A stretch of 30,007 nt of DNA, from assembly GCA_937876985.1 (NCBI GenBank), contig CALEFT010000049.1:1-30007 (forward strand). The letters run 5' to 3'. Positions 21,629 to 30,007 of this stretch are shown in pieces (positions within the stretch are counted from its first letter, which is position 1; every line of letters starts with the position of its first letter). Below the pieces are notes generated by a model. It searched no databases, had not been told where the DNA came from, and worked only from the letters and a program-made list of their open reading frames with translations. Source of the stretch: an uncultured Clostridia bacterium (GTDB taxonomy: Bacteria > Bacillota > Clostridia > Saccharofermentanales > Saccharofermentanaceae). The position numbers were made by a program, and so were the translations under genes.

Positions 21629-24600
21629 TTAGTAATTCTCTTCTTCCTTTCTTCTGGAAATCTCCATGAAGAATAGGCAAGCTGCGATTACTATGCAAAC
21701 GATACCAGAGTATCTTGTAAGTGACATTCCCTCACCTGTAGCAGTAATAGAAGAACCAGAAGATGGTGCATCTGTTGGTGTGCTTGTTGGAGCCTCAGGT
21801 GTTGGTGTAGCTGGAGTCTCCGGTGTAGGTGTTGCCTCTGGTGTACCTGTTGGAGGAACTGGTGTAGGTGTTGCCTCTGGTGTTCCCGTTGGAGGAACTG
21901 GTGTAGGTGTTGCCTCTGGTGTTCCTGTTGGAGGTACTGGTGTTGGTGTAGCCGTTGGAGGTACTGGTGTTGGAGTTGGAGTATCCTCTGCAACCTTTGT
22001 ATTGATTACTGGAACTGTTCTGTCAGAAACTGTCACAGCCTCACCAAGATATGTTGCAGTAATTGTTCCGTCTTCAGCAACCTCAATGTAGTATGGCTCA
22101 GAGATTCCAATATATCCTTCTGGAGCCTGTGTCTCTGTCAAGATATATAGACCTGGAGCAATTGTACTGTAGTACAATCTTCCGTCTGCACCTGTTACTA
22201 CTTCTGCACCTAGTGTACCGTCTACAACACGCTGTCTTGTAGCAAGTACGAATGTACCATTTGCTAGAGGTGTTCCCTCTGGATCTGTAAGAATTATTGA
22301 CAAGTCATAAGTCTTAAGTGGGTTAGTAATTGTTCCATTTGAAGTCTGTCCACTTGTTACATCAACAGAAGGAATTCTGTCATTTGGTGTAACGTTGTTT
22401 GGAAGTGCACTTGTATCCTGAGATACCTGATAGCTTCCTTCTGGAACATTATCAAATGTTACCTTACCGTCTGCTCCAGAAACTGCTGTGAAGGAGTTTG
22501 CTGGATTATTGATATCAGTAATAGTTACTGGAACATTTGGAATTGGTGTTCCGTTACTATCCTGAACAACGATTGTAACTGTACCAGGAAGTACTGGTGG
22601 CTCAACTGGCTTAACTGGAGCAATAACTGTTGCTGTGTTAGGACCAGTTGCAATTACATCTACTGTTACTTGCTCTGTAGGAGCAGTTACTGTATCTGGG
22701 AGATCATTGTTATCAATAGATACAATGTAGTCATCTCCTACAGGTACATTTGTAATTGTAATCGTACCGTCAGAACCTGTTTTTCCTGTATATGTATTTG
22801 TAACATCATTAGGATCAGTAATTGTTACATCTACGTTTGGAAGTGCATTACCATCACTATCCTTGACTGTTACTGTTACATCGCTTGTAACTGGCTGCAC
22901 TGGAATTGATGTATTAACAAACAATGCATCACTTCTAGGCTCACCATCTACTGTGATATTACCCTCTGAGTCAATTACAACTGTCTTTGTTGTTGTAGTA
23001 GGTAGTGAGTATCCGTCTGGAGCAGTATGCTGTGTTACAACATATGTTCCTTCTGGAAGGTCACTTATAAGAATCTGGTTGCCTTCTGCAGGAACTGCAC
23101 CCTCATGGATAGTATTATTGTTACCATCTACTACTGTAAAGTGTCCACCATTCAATGGTGTGTTGTTCTCATCAACAATTGCAATGCTAATGGATCCTGT
23201 TGCTGGTGTAGGTAGTGGTGTTGGTGTATCAGTTGGCTTCACTGGAAGTGTTACAACTGCACTATTACCATCACCCTCAGCGATATTGATGCTTGTACCA
23301 GTAGTTGGTGTCTCCAAGCTATCAGGTACTGTATCTGGATTTACTGTAACAGTATATCCATCACCTACAGGAATTTCATCGATATCTGCTTCACCATTAG
23401 AATCTGTAACGCCTGTGTATGTATTTCCATTGTTATCAGTAATGATTACTTCAACGCCTGGAACTGCATTTCCTTCAGAATCAGTAACTGTAACTGTTGC
23501 ATCACCTGTTGGATCAGGTGTAGGTGTTGGTGTATCTGTTGGCTTTGTTGTCAAACCAATATTTAGACTGTTATCACCATCATTTACATTTACTGTTACA
23601 TCTGTAGGTGCGTCAAATCCATCTGGTGCATCAACGATTACTTCGTATGGTCCACCTACTGGCAAGCCAGGGATCTCAACTGTTCCGTCATCTCCTGTTG
23701 TTCCTGTGAAAGGACCAGCTCCTGGAACAACGATTTCTACTACTGTACCAGGTACAGGAGTTCCGTTCTCATCAGTAACTGTAACGTTTACATCACCTGT
23801 TGGCTCTGGTGTTGGTGTTACAACTGGTACTGTAATATCAACAGTATTTGGACCTTCCTCAGTTACTGTTACATCTGGAATGTCTGTTGGAGGTGTTGTG
23901 CCTTCTGGTAGATCCTCTTCATCGATTGTTACATCGTATGGTCCACCTACTGGTACTCCAGGAATCTCAACTGTTCCGTCGTCTCCTGTTGTTCCAGTAA
24001 ACTCCTGATCTGGCTCTCCATCCTCACCAGGTACTGTGATTGTTACTTCTACATCTGGTACTGGATCTCCATTTTCATCTGTAATTGTTACATCAACTGT
24101 GCCTGTTGGCTCTGGTGTTGGTGTTACAACTGGTACTGTAATATCAACAGTATTTGGACCTTCCTCAGTTACTGTTACATCTGGAATGTCTGTTGGAGGT
24201 GTTGTGCCTTCTGGTAGATCCTCTTCATCGATTGTTACATCGTATGGTCCACCTACTGGTACTCCAGGAATCTCAACTGTTCCGTCGTCTCCTGTTGTTC
24301 CAGTAAACTCCTGATCTGGCTCTCCATCCTCACCAGGTACTGTGATTGTTACTTCTACATCTGGTACTGGATCACCTTCACTTGTTGTGATGTCTACAGT
24401 TACATCACCTGTTGTTGGTGGTGTAAGAGTATTTACAAATTCTACTGTCTTATCAGCATCAACTTTTCCACCGATAGATACTGTTCCATCTGGGTTTACT
24501 ACGATTGTCTGACTATCTGCCTTATCGTATCCTTCTGGTGCAGCACTTTCAGTGATTACATATGTGCCTGGAACGAGGTTCTTAATAACTACTGTACCAT

Positions 24601-27600
24601 CCTCTGTTGTTGTACCTGTAGCTACTTCACTACCGCCTTCCTGTGTAACTACAAATGTTCCGTTTGCAAGTGGATTTGTTCCATCTGTCAAAGAAATAGT
24701 TACATCTGTCTTTACTAGTGGCAACGTAATTGTCTCTTCGTTATTTCCAACTACTACATCGATTGTTGGTGTTGTAGTTGGTGTTGTAACTCCAGAATTA
24801 GCTGGTGGTGCTACGTTTACTACGTAATCTTCACCTACTGGTACATCTTCAAATGAAACATTACCATTCTCATCTGTTGTACCTGTGATTGACTCAGAAT
24901 CTGGCACTACAATCTCTACAATTACGCCATCAACTGGATTACCATTCTCATCAACAACTGTAATTGTTACGTCACCTGTTGGTGTTGGCTCAACTGGAAG
25001 AACTACTGTTTCCTTTGTTGTAGTTCCTGGTACAACAGTTACTGTTGTTTCATTTGCTGGAGCATCATATCCTTCTGGAATTGTGTTCTCGTCAACTACA
25101 ACATCGTATGTTCCCGCTGGAACACCAGTAATTGTTACAACTCCGTTCGCATCAGTTTCGCCCTGACCAACAAAGTCGCCATTTCCATCAAGAATCTGCA
25201 CTACTACATTACTTGGTAGTGGCTTACCGTCTTCTGTTACTACTGTTATTTCAACTGTTCCATCTGTAATTAAAGTATTTACAAACTCACCCTCGAAACC
25301 ATCCTCACTGAATGGTACTTCAATTGGATTATTAGTAGTTGGTGTAAGAATTGCAGGAAGAGTGTTATTGTTCTGAGAAACTGTGTAATTAATCACGTCT
25401 CCATACTCATCTACCTTTGGAAGATTAGTAAATGTAGCAACACCACCATTAGATGTGTTTGCGCTGCTGATAACTACACCATTTGCGAAAAGCTGAACTT
25501 CTACGCCATCGTATGTGTTACCAGCATCATCTTTTACTGTAATTGTTGCATCAAATGTAACGATGCCAGTTGCATAATTAAATTCATTAGCACCTTCATT
25601 TACAACGATTGTTGCATCAGGAATTGCCTCATATCCATCTGGCATTGTTCCGAAGGAAACTGTGTATTCGCCTTCTGGTACATTTGGAATTTCAATCTGA
25701 CCATTCTCATCTGTAATGTACTTATAAGTATTTCCATTTCCAGTTACTATTACTTCTACGCCATCAATTGGATTCTTATCATCTGTGTTATCAGTAACAT
25801 TAATTATAACTGTACCTGTTGGAGTTGGCTCAACTGGAAGAACTACTGTTTCCTTTGTTGTAGTTCCTGGTACAACAGTTACTGTTGTTTCATTTGCTGG
25901 AGCATCATATCCTTCTGGAATTGTGTTCTCATCAACTACAACATTGTATGTTCCTGCTGGAACACCAGTAATTGTTACAACTCCATTCGCATCAGTTTCG
26001 CCCTGACCAATAAGGTTACCATTATCATCAGTAATCTTTACTACTACATTACTTGGTAGTGGCTTGCCATCTTCTGTTGCTACTGTTATTTCAACTGTTC
26101 CATCAGTAATTAGAGTATTTACAAACGCACCTTCGAAGCCACTCTCATCGAATGGTACATCCATTGGATTAGTAGCTGTTGGTGTAAGATATGCAGGGAG
26201 AGTGTCATTGTTCTGTTGAACTGTATAGAAAATTTCTTCTCCGTACTCATCAAACTTTGGAAGATCAGTAAATGTAGCAACACCACCATTAGATGTGTTT
26301 GCACTGCCGATAATTACACCATTTGCAAGAAGCTCAACCTGTACTCCATCATATGTGTTATCCTTATCATCCTTTACTGTAATTGTTGCATCAAATGTAA
26401 TAAAACCAGTTTCATAATTAAACTCGTTATTTTCACCATTTTCAACTCTAATAACATCATCTGGAATTGGCTTATATCCATCTGGCATTGCTCCGAAGGA
26501 AACTGTGTATTCGCCTTCTGGTACATTTGGTATTTCAATCTGACCATTCTCATCTGTAATGTACGTATAAGTGTTTCCATTTCCAGTTACTATTACTTCT
26601 ACACCAATTATTGGATTCTCATTATCAGTGTCATCAGTAATATTAATCGTAACTGTTTCTGGTGCAGGTTCATTTATAACTACAACAGTATTATCAACTG
26701 CAATAGCTCCATTAATTTCTACAGTTCCTTCCTCTGTAACTGTAATAGAAATATCCTCTGCAAGCATGTAACCATCTGGAGCAACTACTTGGGAAATAAC
26801 ATACTCGCCTGGGGCAAGATCCTCAACAACAACGTTACCATTTTGGTCTGTTGCCAAACCTGTAATTGCTTCATCTGCATCTTCAGATATTACCTTAAAC
26901 TCTCCATCAATAAGAGGATCTCCATTTGTATTCTGAAGATGAATAGTAACATCTACTGGCTGTTCAGCAGTATCACGCTCGTTCAAGATATATAGTGTAT
27001 TACCCTCTAACCACACAACTCCATCAACTGCGCCATTTTTAATAGAAAGATCTGTATTTTCATAATTGTAGCCTACTGTAATAGTTTCATTATGGATTAA
27101 ATAGCCGTTAATAGCACTTACTTGATCGATCTGAAATGTCTCACCACGTTGATTTACTGGCAAGGAAACTACATTCGTCACACCTTCAATTGTTACATTT
27201 CCTGAACCAGAACCCCATTCACCTCTGTAATTGATTACTGAACCATTAAGAATGTTTCTATCCTCATCAACTACAACTACATTAATATCAAATGTAATCT
27301 TATCAAGTGGGATTGTTACATCCTTAAGACCACCTTCTCCATTCATTGAGATGGAACCGTCTGGATTAACAACAAATGTTAGATTTTCAGTATTATGGTA
27401 ATTTTGTGAACCTTGTGTCTGTGTAATAGTATATTCACCAGGAACAAATCCTGAAAGTTCAGCACGTCCTTGATTATTACCAATATTACTAATTGTTTGA
27501 CTGTTACCATTAGGACCAGATACTGTAAATCTTACATCACCAATATTGTTTTCCCACTGCATTGTATCGGAATCTACAATATTAAAAGCAACATCAAACT

Positions 27601-29794
27601 CTGGAAGTCTATTCTCTACTTCCAATGTATTGTCTTCTAGTGTCTGTCCATCACGAGAAATTGTTCCGTCTGGATTCACTGTAACGTTATAGATAATGTT
27701 AACATCACCATTATATCCATCTGGTACAACTGTCTGCTGAACTTTATAGTCTCCAGCAGGAAGATCCTCAACAGTTACAGTACCATCAGCATTTGTAATG
27801 ATAGTAGCATTTACTACTGGATTTCCATTTGAATCAACAACACTAAACTGTGCACCTTCTACAGCGCCACCTAGCTGATCAACTACATCAATAACAAGAT
27901 CAGCCTTAACTGGCTCATTAACAAGTACAAGTGTATCGTTCTCTAACGCCACTTCTTCATCTGTTGTGTTATTAGTAATTTTAATAGTTCCATCTTCACC
28001 TACAACTACAGTATATGTATCAGGATCAACATCGTATCCCAAATCTGTCTGTGTCTGTGTAATTACATACTCACCTGGATATACATCTTCGATTACGATA
28101 TTTCCGTTTGCATCTGTAGTTCCTTCAAGAGAAACATCATTACCAGAAGCATCTGTACCAACAAATGTAATAGTACCTGTTGTAATAGGTGCTTTCTCAT
28201 TAGTCTCAATTCTTACATTAACATTAATAGATTCATATGGCTCTCCTGGCTCGAAAGGAAGTACCAATCTAGTATCAACAGGATTACCTTCTTCATCCTT
28301 AGCAAGAATCTCTGTATAATCATCGATATTCTGCTCAGTAAATTGAATTGAAGAATCAAATTCACCATTTACTAACTCTCCAAGGGATACAGAAATAGAC
28401 ATATCCTCAGCAACATCTAACTTATAAATTCTATTATCAAGTTCATAGCCAGCTTCTGTCTGTGTCTGTACAACATAATATGTGCCTTCTGGCAAATCAT
28501 ACAAACGAACAACTGGTACTTCAGCTGTAGTAGCATCAGTTTCTGGACCATAAACATTTCCATTTTCATCTAATAACTGGAAAACACCACCTGGGACATT
28601 CTCAGTTGTTGTTCCATTTTCATCTATTATCGTTCTAATTTGGGTTGCGAATGCTTCTGTTGTTTTTGCAGGAACAAGAGGGAAATTATCAAGATAAGAT
28701 CCATCACCACCGAGATGGTTGGAATAAATTGCAGCTGAACTTACACCATTAAGACTTTCACAGTAAGTAAAACCATTAATGTTACCAGTCTGCTGAATTG
28801 TAGCATTTGGTGCAATTACTGTTCCTGACATTGTATTCATGTGCATTTCTGTTTGCTCATAGAAATTAAATACAAAACTAGAGTTAAAATGCATTGTTAA
28901 CTCATTAGTTGATGTGTCACCATGCTGATTGGAAACCTTCTCTGATTCACCAATTGGATTTCCTTGAGCATCAACATACTGAACATAGAAATTTGTAACC
29001 TGACCTAAATTACCAATAACATCAACTACAGTATAAGAGTCCTCGCGAACATTAAATGTAATCGAATTAAATGTACCTGGACCACCAGTAACATCTAATC
29101 TGAAGTAGTTAACATTACTTGTACCTTCAAATGTAATATTATTATAATTAGTAGTAGATACTATTGTCTGAGTCAAGTTTGATGGATTATTAGCATATTC
29201 ATGCATTGATCTACTCCACTCAGTAAAAGCAGCATGTACAAGTTCAAAATCTACTGGAAGAGGATTAGTACTCGTACCAAAAGAATTATACGCTGGCTCT
29301 GGAATGCCATCTCCATCTAAGTCCGTATTACCATCGTTATATTGTGTACCTGTACCTCTATCTGTAATTACTACATTAGCATTAGATGTTGTAGCAATAT
29401 TATAAAGTTCTCCATTAATTGGGAGACCAACTGAGGTAGAGGACGTACCACCAATAACGAGGTCATATCTTCTTGGCTGATAGAAATTACCAAAGTCATT
29501 ATGTGCTAACTGTGTTCCACCAATAGTAAGGTCTCCACCAATCGCAACTGGACCTTGGATATGTCTGATACTACCAGTCATGTCGCCATGAGTAATAACA
29601 CCAAACTCGTACATAAGATCAACAGAATCCTTCAATTGATCTATTGTAACCGGAGCTTGTGTACCAGGCTCTGTCTCATCAGCAGCAAAAACTGTACTCA
29701 TTGAATTGAAATTTCCAAAGAGTAGGTTCTGTGACAACATTGCAATAGTCACAAGTGCAGCCATGAAAGACGTGAAATTTCTTCTTCTTGTCAT
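21629..29794 (-). CDS. Giant cell-surface protein: choice-of-anchor A head, ~22 CnaB/SpaA-like repeats, cell-wall tail
   Basis: A 2721-residue secreted surface protein. Residues 1-38 are a signal peptide (MTRRRN, hydrophobic core, cleavage after VFAA). Residues 45-378 match the choice-of-anchor A / collagen-binding-like head (VAIGGDLTIGG and GTVIAPNATIQQTGNINGF). About 22 beta-sandwich repeats of 85-105 residues follow to about 2596, each with a D-x-x-G start, a TDxNGxxxI centre and a PxGxYxV end, of CnaB/SpaA type. A Pro/Thr stalk (2597-2676) with a 13-residue repeat leads to ITATGE (2683-2688), a hydrophobic helix (2695-2712) and RRK, a sortase-like sorting signal of unusual sequence. Most repeats lack the isopeptide lysine. 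ATG 29794 is chosen because GGAGGG (29801-29806) is 6 nt upstream. The likely role is an adhesin or stalked binder; the ligand is unknown. No sortase gene is in the window. Confidence 0.93.
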   Translation of the reverse strand: MTRRRNFTSFMAALVTIAMLSQNLLFGNFNSMSTVFAADETEPGTQAPVTIDQLKDSVDLMYEFGVITHGDMTGSIRHIQGPVAIGGDLTIGGTQLAHNDFGNFYQPRRYDLVIGGTSSTSVGLPINGELYNIATTSNANVVITDRGTGTQYNDGNTDLDGDGIPEPAYNSFGTSTNPLPVDFELVHAAFTEWSRSMHEYANNPSNLTQTIVSTTNYNNITFEGTSNVNYFRLDVTGGPGTFNSITFNVREDSYTVVDVIGNLGQVTNFYVQYVDAQGNPIGESEKVSNQHGDTSTNELTMHFNSSFVFNFYEQTEMHMNTMSGTVIAPNATIQQTGNINGFTYCESLNGVSSAAIYSNHLGGDGSYLDNFPLVPAKTTEAFATQIRTIIDENGTTTENVPGGVFQLLDENGNVYGPETDATTAEVPVVRLYDLPEGTYYVVQTQTEAGYELDNRIYKLDVAEDMSISVSLGELVNGEFDSSIQFTEQNIDDYTEILAKDEEGNPVDTRLVLPFEPGEPYESINVNVRIETNEKAPITTGTITFVGTDASGNDVSLEGTTDANGNIVIEDVYPGEYVITQTQTDLGYDVDPDTYTVVVGEDGTIKITNNTTDEEVALENDTLVLVNEPVKADLVIDVVDQLGGAVEGAQFSVVDSNGNPVVNATIITNADGTVTVEDLPAGDYKVQQTVVPDGYNGDVNIIYNVTVNPDGTISRDGQTLEDNTLEVENRLPEFDVAFNIVDSDTMQWENNIGDVRFTVSGPNGNSQTISNIGNNQGRAELSGFVPGEYTITQTQGSQNYHNTENLTFVVNPDGSISMNGEGGLKDVTIPLDKITFDINVVVVDEDRNILNGSVINYRGEWGSGSGNVTIEGVTNVVSLPVNQRGETFQIDQVSAINGYLIHNETITVGYNYENTDLSIKNGAVDGVVWLEGNTLYILNERDTAEQPVDVTIHLQNTNGDPLIDGEFKVISEDADEAITGLATDQNGNVVVEDLAPGEYVISQVVAPDGYMLAEDISITVTEEGTVEINGAIAVDNTVVVINEPAPETVTINITDDTDNENPIIGVEVIVTGNGNTYTYITDENGQIEIPNVPEGEYTVSFGAMPDGYKPIPDDVIRVENGENNEFNYETGFITFDATITVKDDKDNTYDGVQVELLANGVIIGSANTSNGGVATFTDLPKFDEYGEEIFYTVQQNNDTLPAYLTPTATNPMDVPFDESGFEGAFVNTLITDGTVEITVATEDGKPLPSNVVVKITDDNGNLIGQGETDANGVVTITGVPAGTYNVVVDENTIPEGYDAPANETTVTVVPGTTTKETVVLPVEPTPTGTVIINVTDNTDDKNPIDGVEVIVTGNGNTYKYITDENGQIEIPNVPEGEYTVSFGTMPDGYEAIPDATIVVNEGANEFNYATGIVTFDATITVKDDAGNTYDGVEVQLFANGVVISSANTSNGGVATFTNLPKVDEYGDVINYTVSQNNNTLPAILTPTTNNPIEVPFSEDGFEGEFVNTLITDGTVEITVVTEDGKPLPSNVVVQILDGNGDFVGQGETDANGVVTITGVPAGTYDVVVDENTIPEGYDAPANETTVTVVPGTTTKETVVLPVEPTPTGDVTITVVDENGNPVDGVIVEIVVPDSESITGTTDENGNVSFEDVPVGEDYVVNVAPPANSGVTTPTTTPTIDVVVGNNEETITLPLVKTDVTISLTDGTNPLANGTFVVTQEGGSEVATGTTTEDGTVVIKNLVPGTYVITESAAPEGYDKADSQTIVVNPDGTVSIGGKVDADKTVEFVNTLTPPTTGDVTVDITTSEGDPVPDVEVTITVPGEDGEPDQEFTGTTGDDGTVEIPGVPVGGPYDVTIDEEDLPEGTTPPTDIPDVTVTEEGPNTVDITVPVVTPTPEPTGTVDVTITDENGDPVPDVEVTITVPGEDGEPDQEFTGTTGDDGTVEIPGVPVGGPYDVTIDEEDLPEGTTPPTDIPDVTVTEEGPNTVDITVPVVTPTPEPTGDVNVTVTDENGTPVPGTVVEIVVPGAGPFTGTTGDDGTVEIPGLPVGGPYEVIVDAPDGFDAPTDVTVNVNDGDNSLNIGLTTKPTDTPTPTPDPTGDATVTVTDSEGNAVPGVEVIITDNNGNTYTGVTDSNGEADIDEIPVGDGYTVTVNPDTVPDSLETPTTGTSINIAEGDGNSAVVTLPVKPTDTPTPLPTPATGSISIAIVDENNTPLNGGHFTVVDGNNNTIHEGAVPAEGNQILISDLPEGTYVVTQHTAPDGYSLPTTTTKTVVIDSEGNITVDGEPRSDALFVNTSIPVQPVTSDVTVTVKDSDGNALPNVDVTITDPNDVTNTYTGKTGSDGTITITNVPVGDDYIVSIDNNDLPDTVTAPTEQVTVDVIATGPNTATVIAPVKPVEPPVLPGTVTIVVQDSNGTPIPNVPVTITDINNPANSFTAVSGADGKVTFDNVPEGSYQVSQDTSALPNNVTPNDRIPSVDVTSGQTSNGTITNPLKTYDLSIILTDPEGTPLANGTFVLATRQRVVDGTLGAEVVTGADGRLYYSTIAPGLYILTETQAPEGYIGISEPYYIEVAEDGTITATYLGEAVTVSDRTVPVINTKVAEDTPTPTPVPPTATPTPVPPTGTPEATPTPVPPTGTPEATPTPVPPTGTPEATPTPETPATPTPEAPTSTPTDAPSSGSSITATGEGMSLTRYSGIVCIVIAACLFFMEISRRKEEENY
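21822..21965 (-). repeat. 39-bp tandem repeats encoding the Pro/Thr stalk
   Basis: Full units at 21822-21860, 21861-21899 and 21900-21938, then a partial one. Each encodes VPPTGTPEATPTP (13 residues). Such in-frame repeats usually vary in number and set the distance of the head from the wall. Confidence 0.92.
23796..24067 (-). repeat. Exact 272-bp direct repeat in the surface protein, copy 1
   Basis: These bases appear identical to 24102-24373, offset 306 bp (102 residues, one CnaB-like domain plus its PTPEP linker). Identity at synonymous positions implies a very recent duplication or gene conversion. Confidence 0.93.
24102..24373 (-). repeat. Exact 272-bp direct repeat in the surface protein, copy 2
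   Basis: The second copy of the repeat at 23796-24067. The 34 bp between the copies differ from the corresponding flank, so the exchange tract is 272 bp long. Confidence 0.93.
24976..25815 (-). repeat. 840-bp three-domain super-repeat, copy 2
   Basis: Similar to 25816-26655 with an offset of exactly 840 bp (280 residues, three beta domains). Blocks of near identity, such as the segment encoding PEGYDAPANETTVTVVPGTT, alternate with diverged blocks, so this duplication is older than the 272-bp one. Borders are approximate. Confidence 0.85.
25816..26655 (-). repeat. 840-bp three-domain super-repeat, copy 1
   Basis: The N-terminal copy of the three-domain block (a TDDTD..GVEVIVTGNG domain, a FDATITVKDD domain and a DGTVEITV domain). 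See copy 2. Confidence 0.85.
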
Positions 29795-29847
29795 AAGCAA
29801 CCCTCCATGCTCATAATTTTTTGATAGTTATAGTATTTTACACATAC

Positions 29848-29853
29848 ATTATA
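29848..29853 (-). promoter_or_regulatory. Possible -10 of the surface protein gene
   Basis: TATAAT on the minus strand, about 53 bp before the start codon. No convincing -35 is found at the right distance, so this is tentative. Confidence 0.35.
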
Positions 29854-29958
29854 CACCCTTTCGAATGCAAGTATATTGAATTCATTGTACTTTCTTAGCG
29901 TTTATGTTCTTCAATTGTTACAAATACGAGACAACAATAATTGAAATATAAAAATCAT

Positions 29959-30002
29959 AACCACCCGTCGAACGGGTGGTTTGCACCAGGGCTATAAGCC
30001 CT
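29959..30002. mobile_element. Paired hairpins resembling an IS200/IS605-type element end
   Basis: AACCACCCGT (29959-29968) and ACGGGTGGTT (29972-29981) form a perfect 10-bp stem. AGGGCT (29988-29993) and AGCCCT (29997-30002) form a second. This pair of stems separated by a short TTGCACC-type spacer resembles subterminal hairpins I associate with IS200/IS605-family or solo tnpB elements in Clostridia. No transposase is visible because the window ends here. The rest of 29807-29958 shows only AT-rich leader sequence. Confidence 0.45.
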
Positions 30003-30007
30003 TGTTA

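Noticed and set aside
22863..24008. Long open frame opposite the surface protein (and others at 24036-25166)
   Set aside because: These arise from the repetitive codon bias of the adhesin; the product is a repetitive Val/Ser/Pro/Thr string, with no ribosome site.

Overview
The window looks like part of the chromosome of an anaerobic, low-to-moderate GC member of the Clostridia (Firmicutes). The reasons are the hemW-hrcA-grpE-dnaK-dnaJ-prmA gene order, a CIRCE operator, strong AGGAGG-type ribosome sites, ferredoxin-dependent indolepyruvate oxidoreductase genes, and a giant Gram-positive type surface protein. The genus cannot be fixed from this sequence; an affinity to Anaerovoracaceae-like gut or oral Clostridia is only a guess.

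Layout. 1-100 is a piece of a 61-bp tandem repeat array. 266-2266 (+) is a two-gene module: an OLD/AAA_21-type ATPase and a TOPRIM-like DUF4276-type protein, possibly a defence system. 2289-10235 (+) is hemW followed by the heat-shock operon hrcA-grpE-clpP-dnaK-dnaJ-prmA. Its promoter carries both a CIRCE element and a likely CtsR box, and clpP sits unusually inside the operon. 10460-12037 (+) is a degenerate ThiD-like kinase with a long low-complexity tail. 12124-12295 is a second repeat cluster in a convergent junction. 12378-16605 (-) holds a PAS/GGDEF/EAL protein, rsmI and a TrmN6-like methyltransferase. 16713-16924 is the third repeat cluster, in inverse orientation. 17044-20769 (-) is a paaK-iorA-iorB operon for aryl-pyruvate / aryl-acetyl-CoA metabolism. 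20853-21410 (-) is tRNA-Leu(GAG), a terminator and a small membrane protein gene. 21629-29794 (-) encodes a 2721-residue surface protein: signal peptide, choice-of-anchor A head, about 22 CnaB/SpaA-like repeats, Pro/Thr stalk and a sortase-like tail. The right edge has two hairpins resembling an IS200/IS605-type end.

How the parts fit. The central operon is protein quality control: HrcA represses it, GrpE/DnaK/DnaJ fold proteins, ClpP degrades them, and PrmA modifies ribosomal protein L11. The paaK-ior operon couples aromatic amino acid breakdown to ferredoxin reduction and CoA thioester chemistry. The most novel material is (i) the modular 61-bp hairpin repeat family, in which two subfamilies show matched changes in both arms, (ii) the ATPase/TOPRIM pair, (iii) the cysteine-repeat N terminus of GrpE, (iv) the pseudo-ThiD protein, (v) a CnaB array that has lost the isopeptide lysine, and (vi) a strongly over-represented octamer CGAAAAGC.
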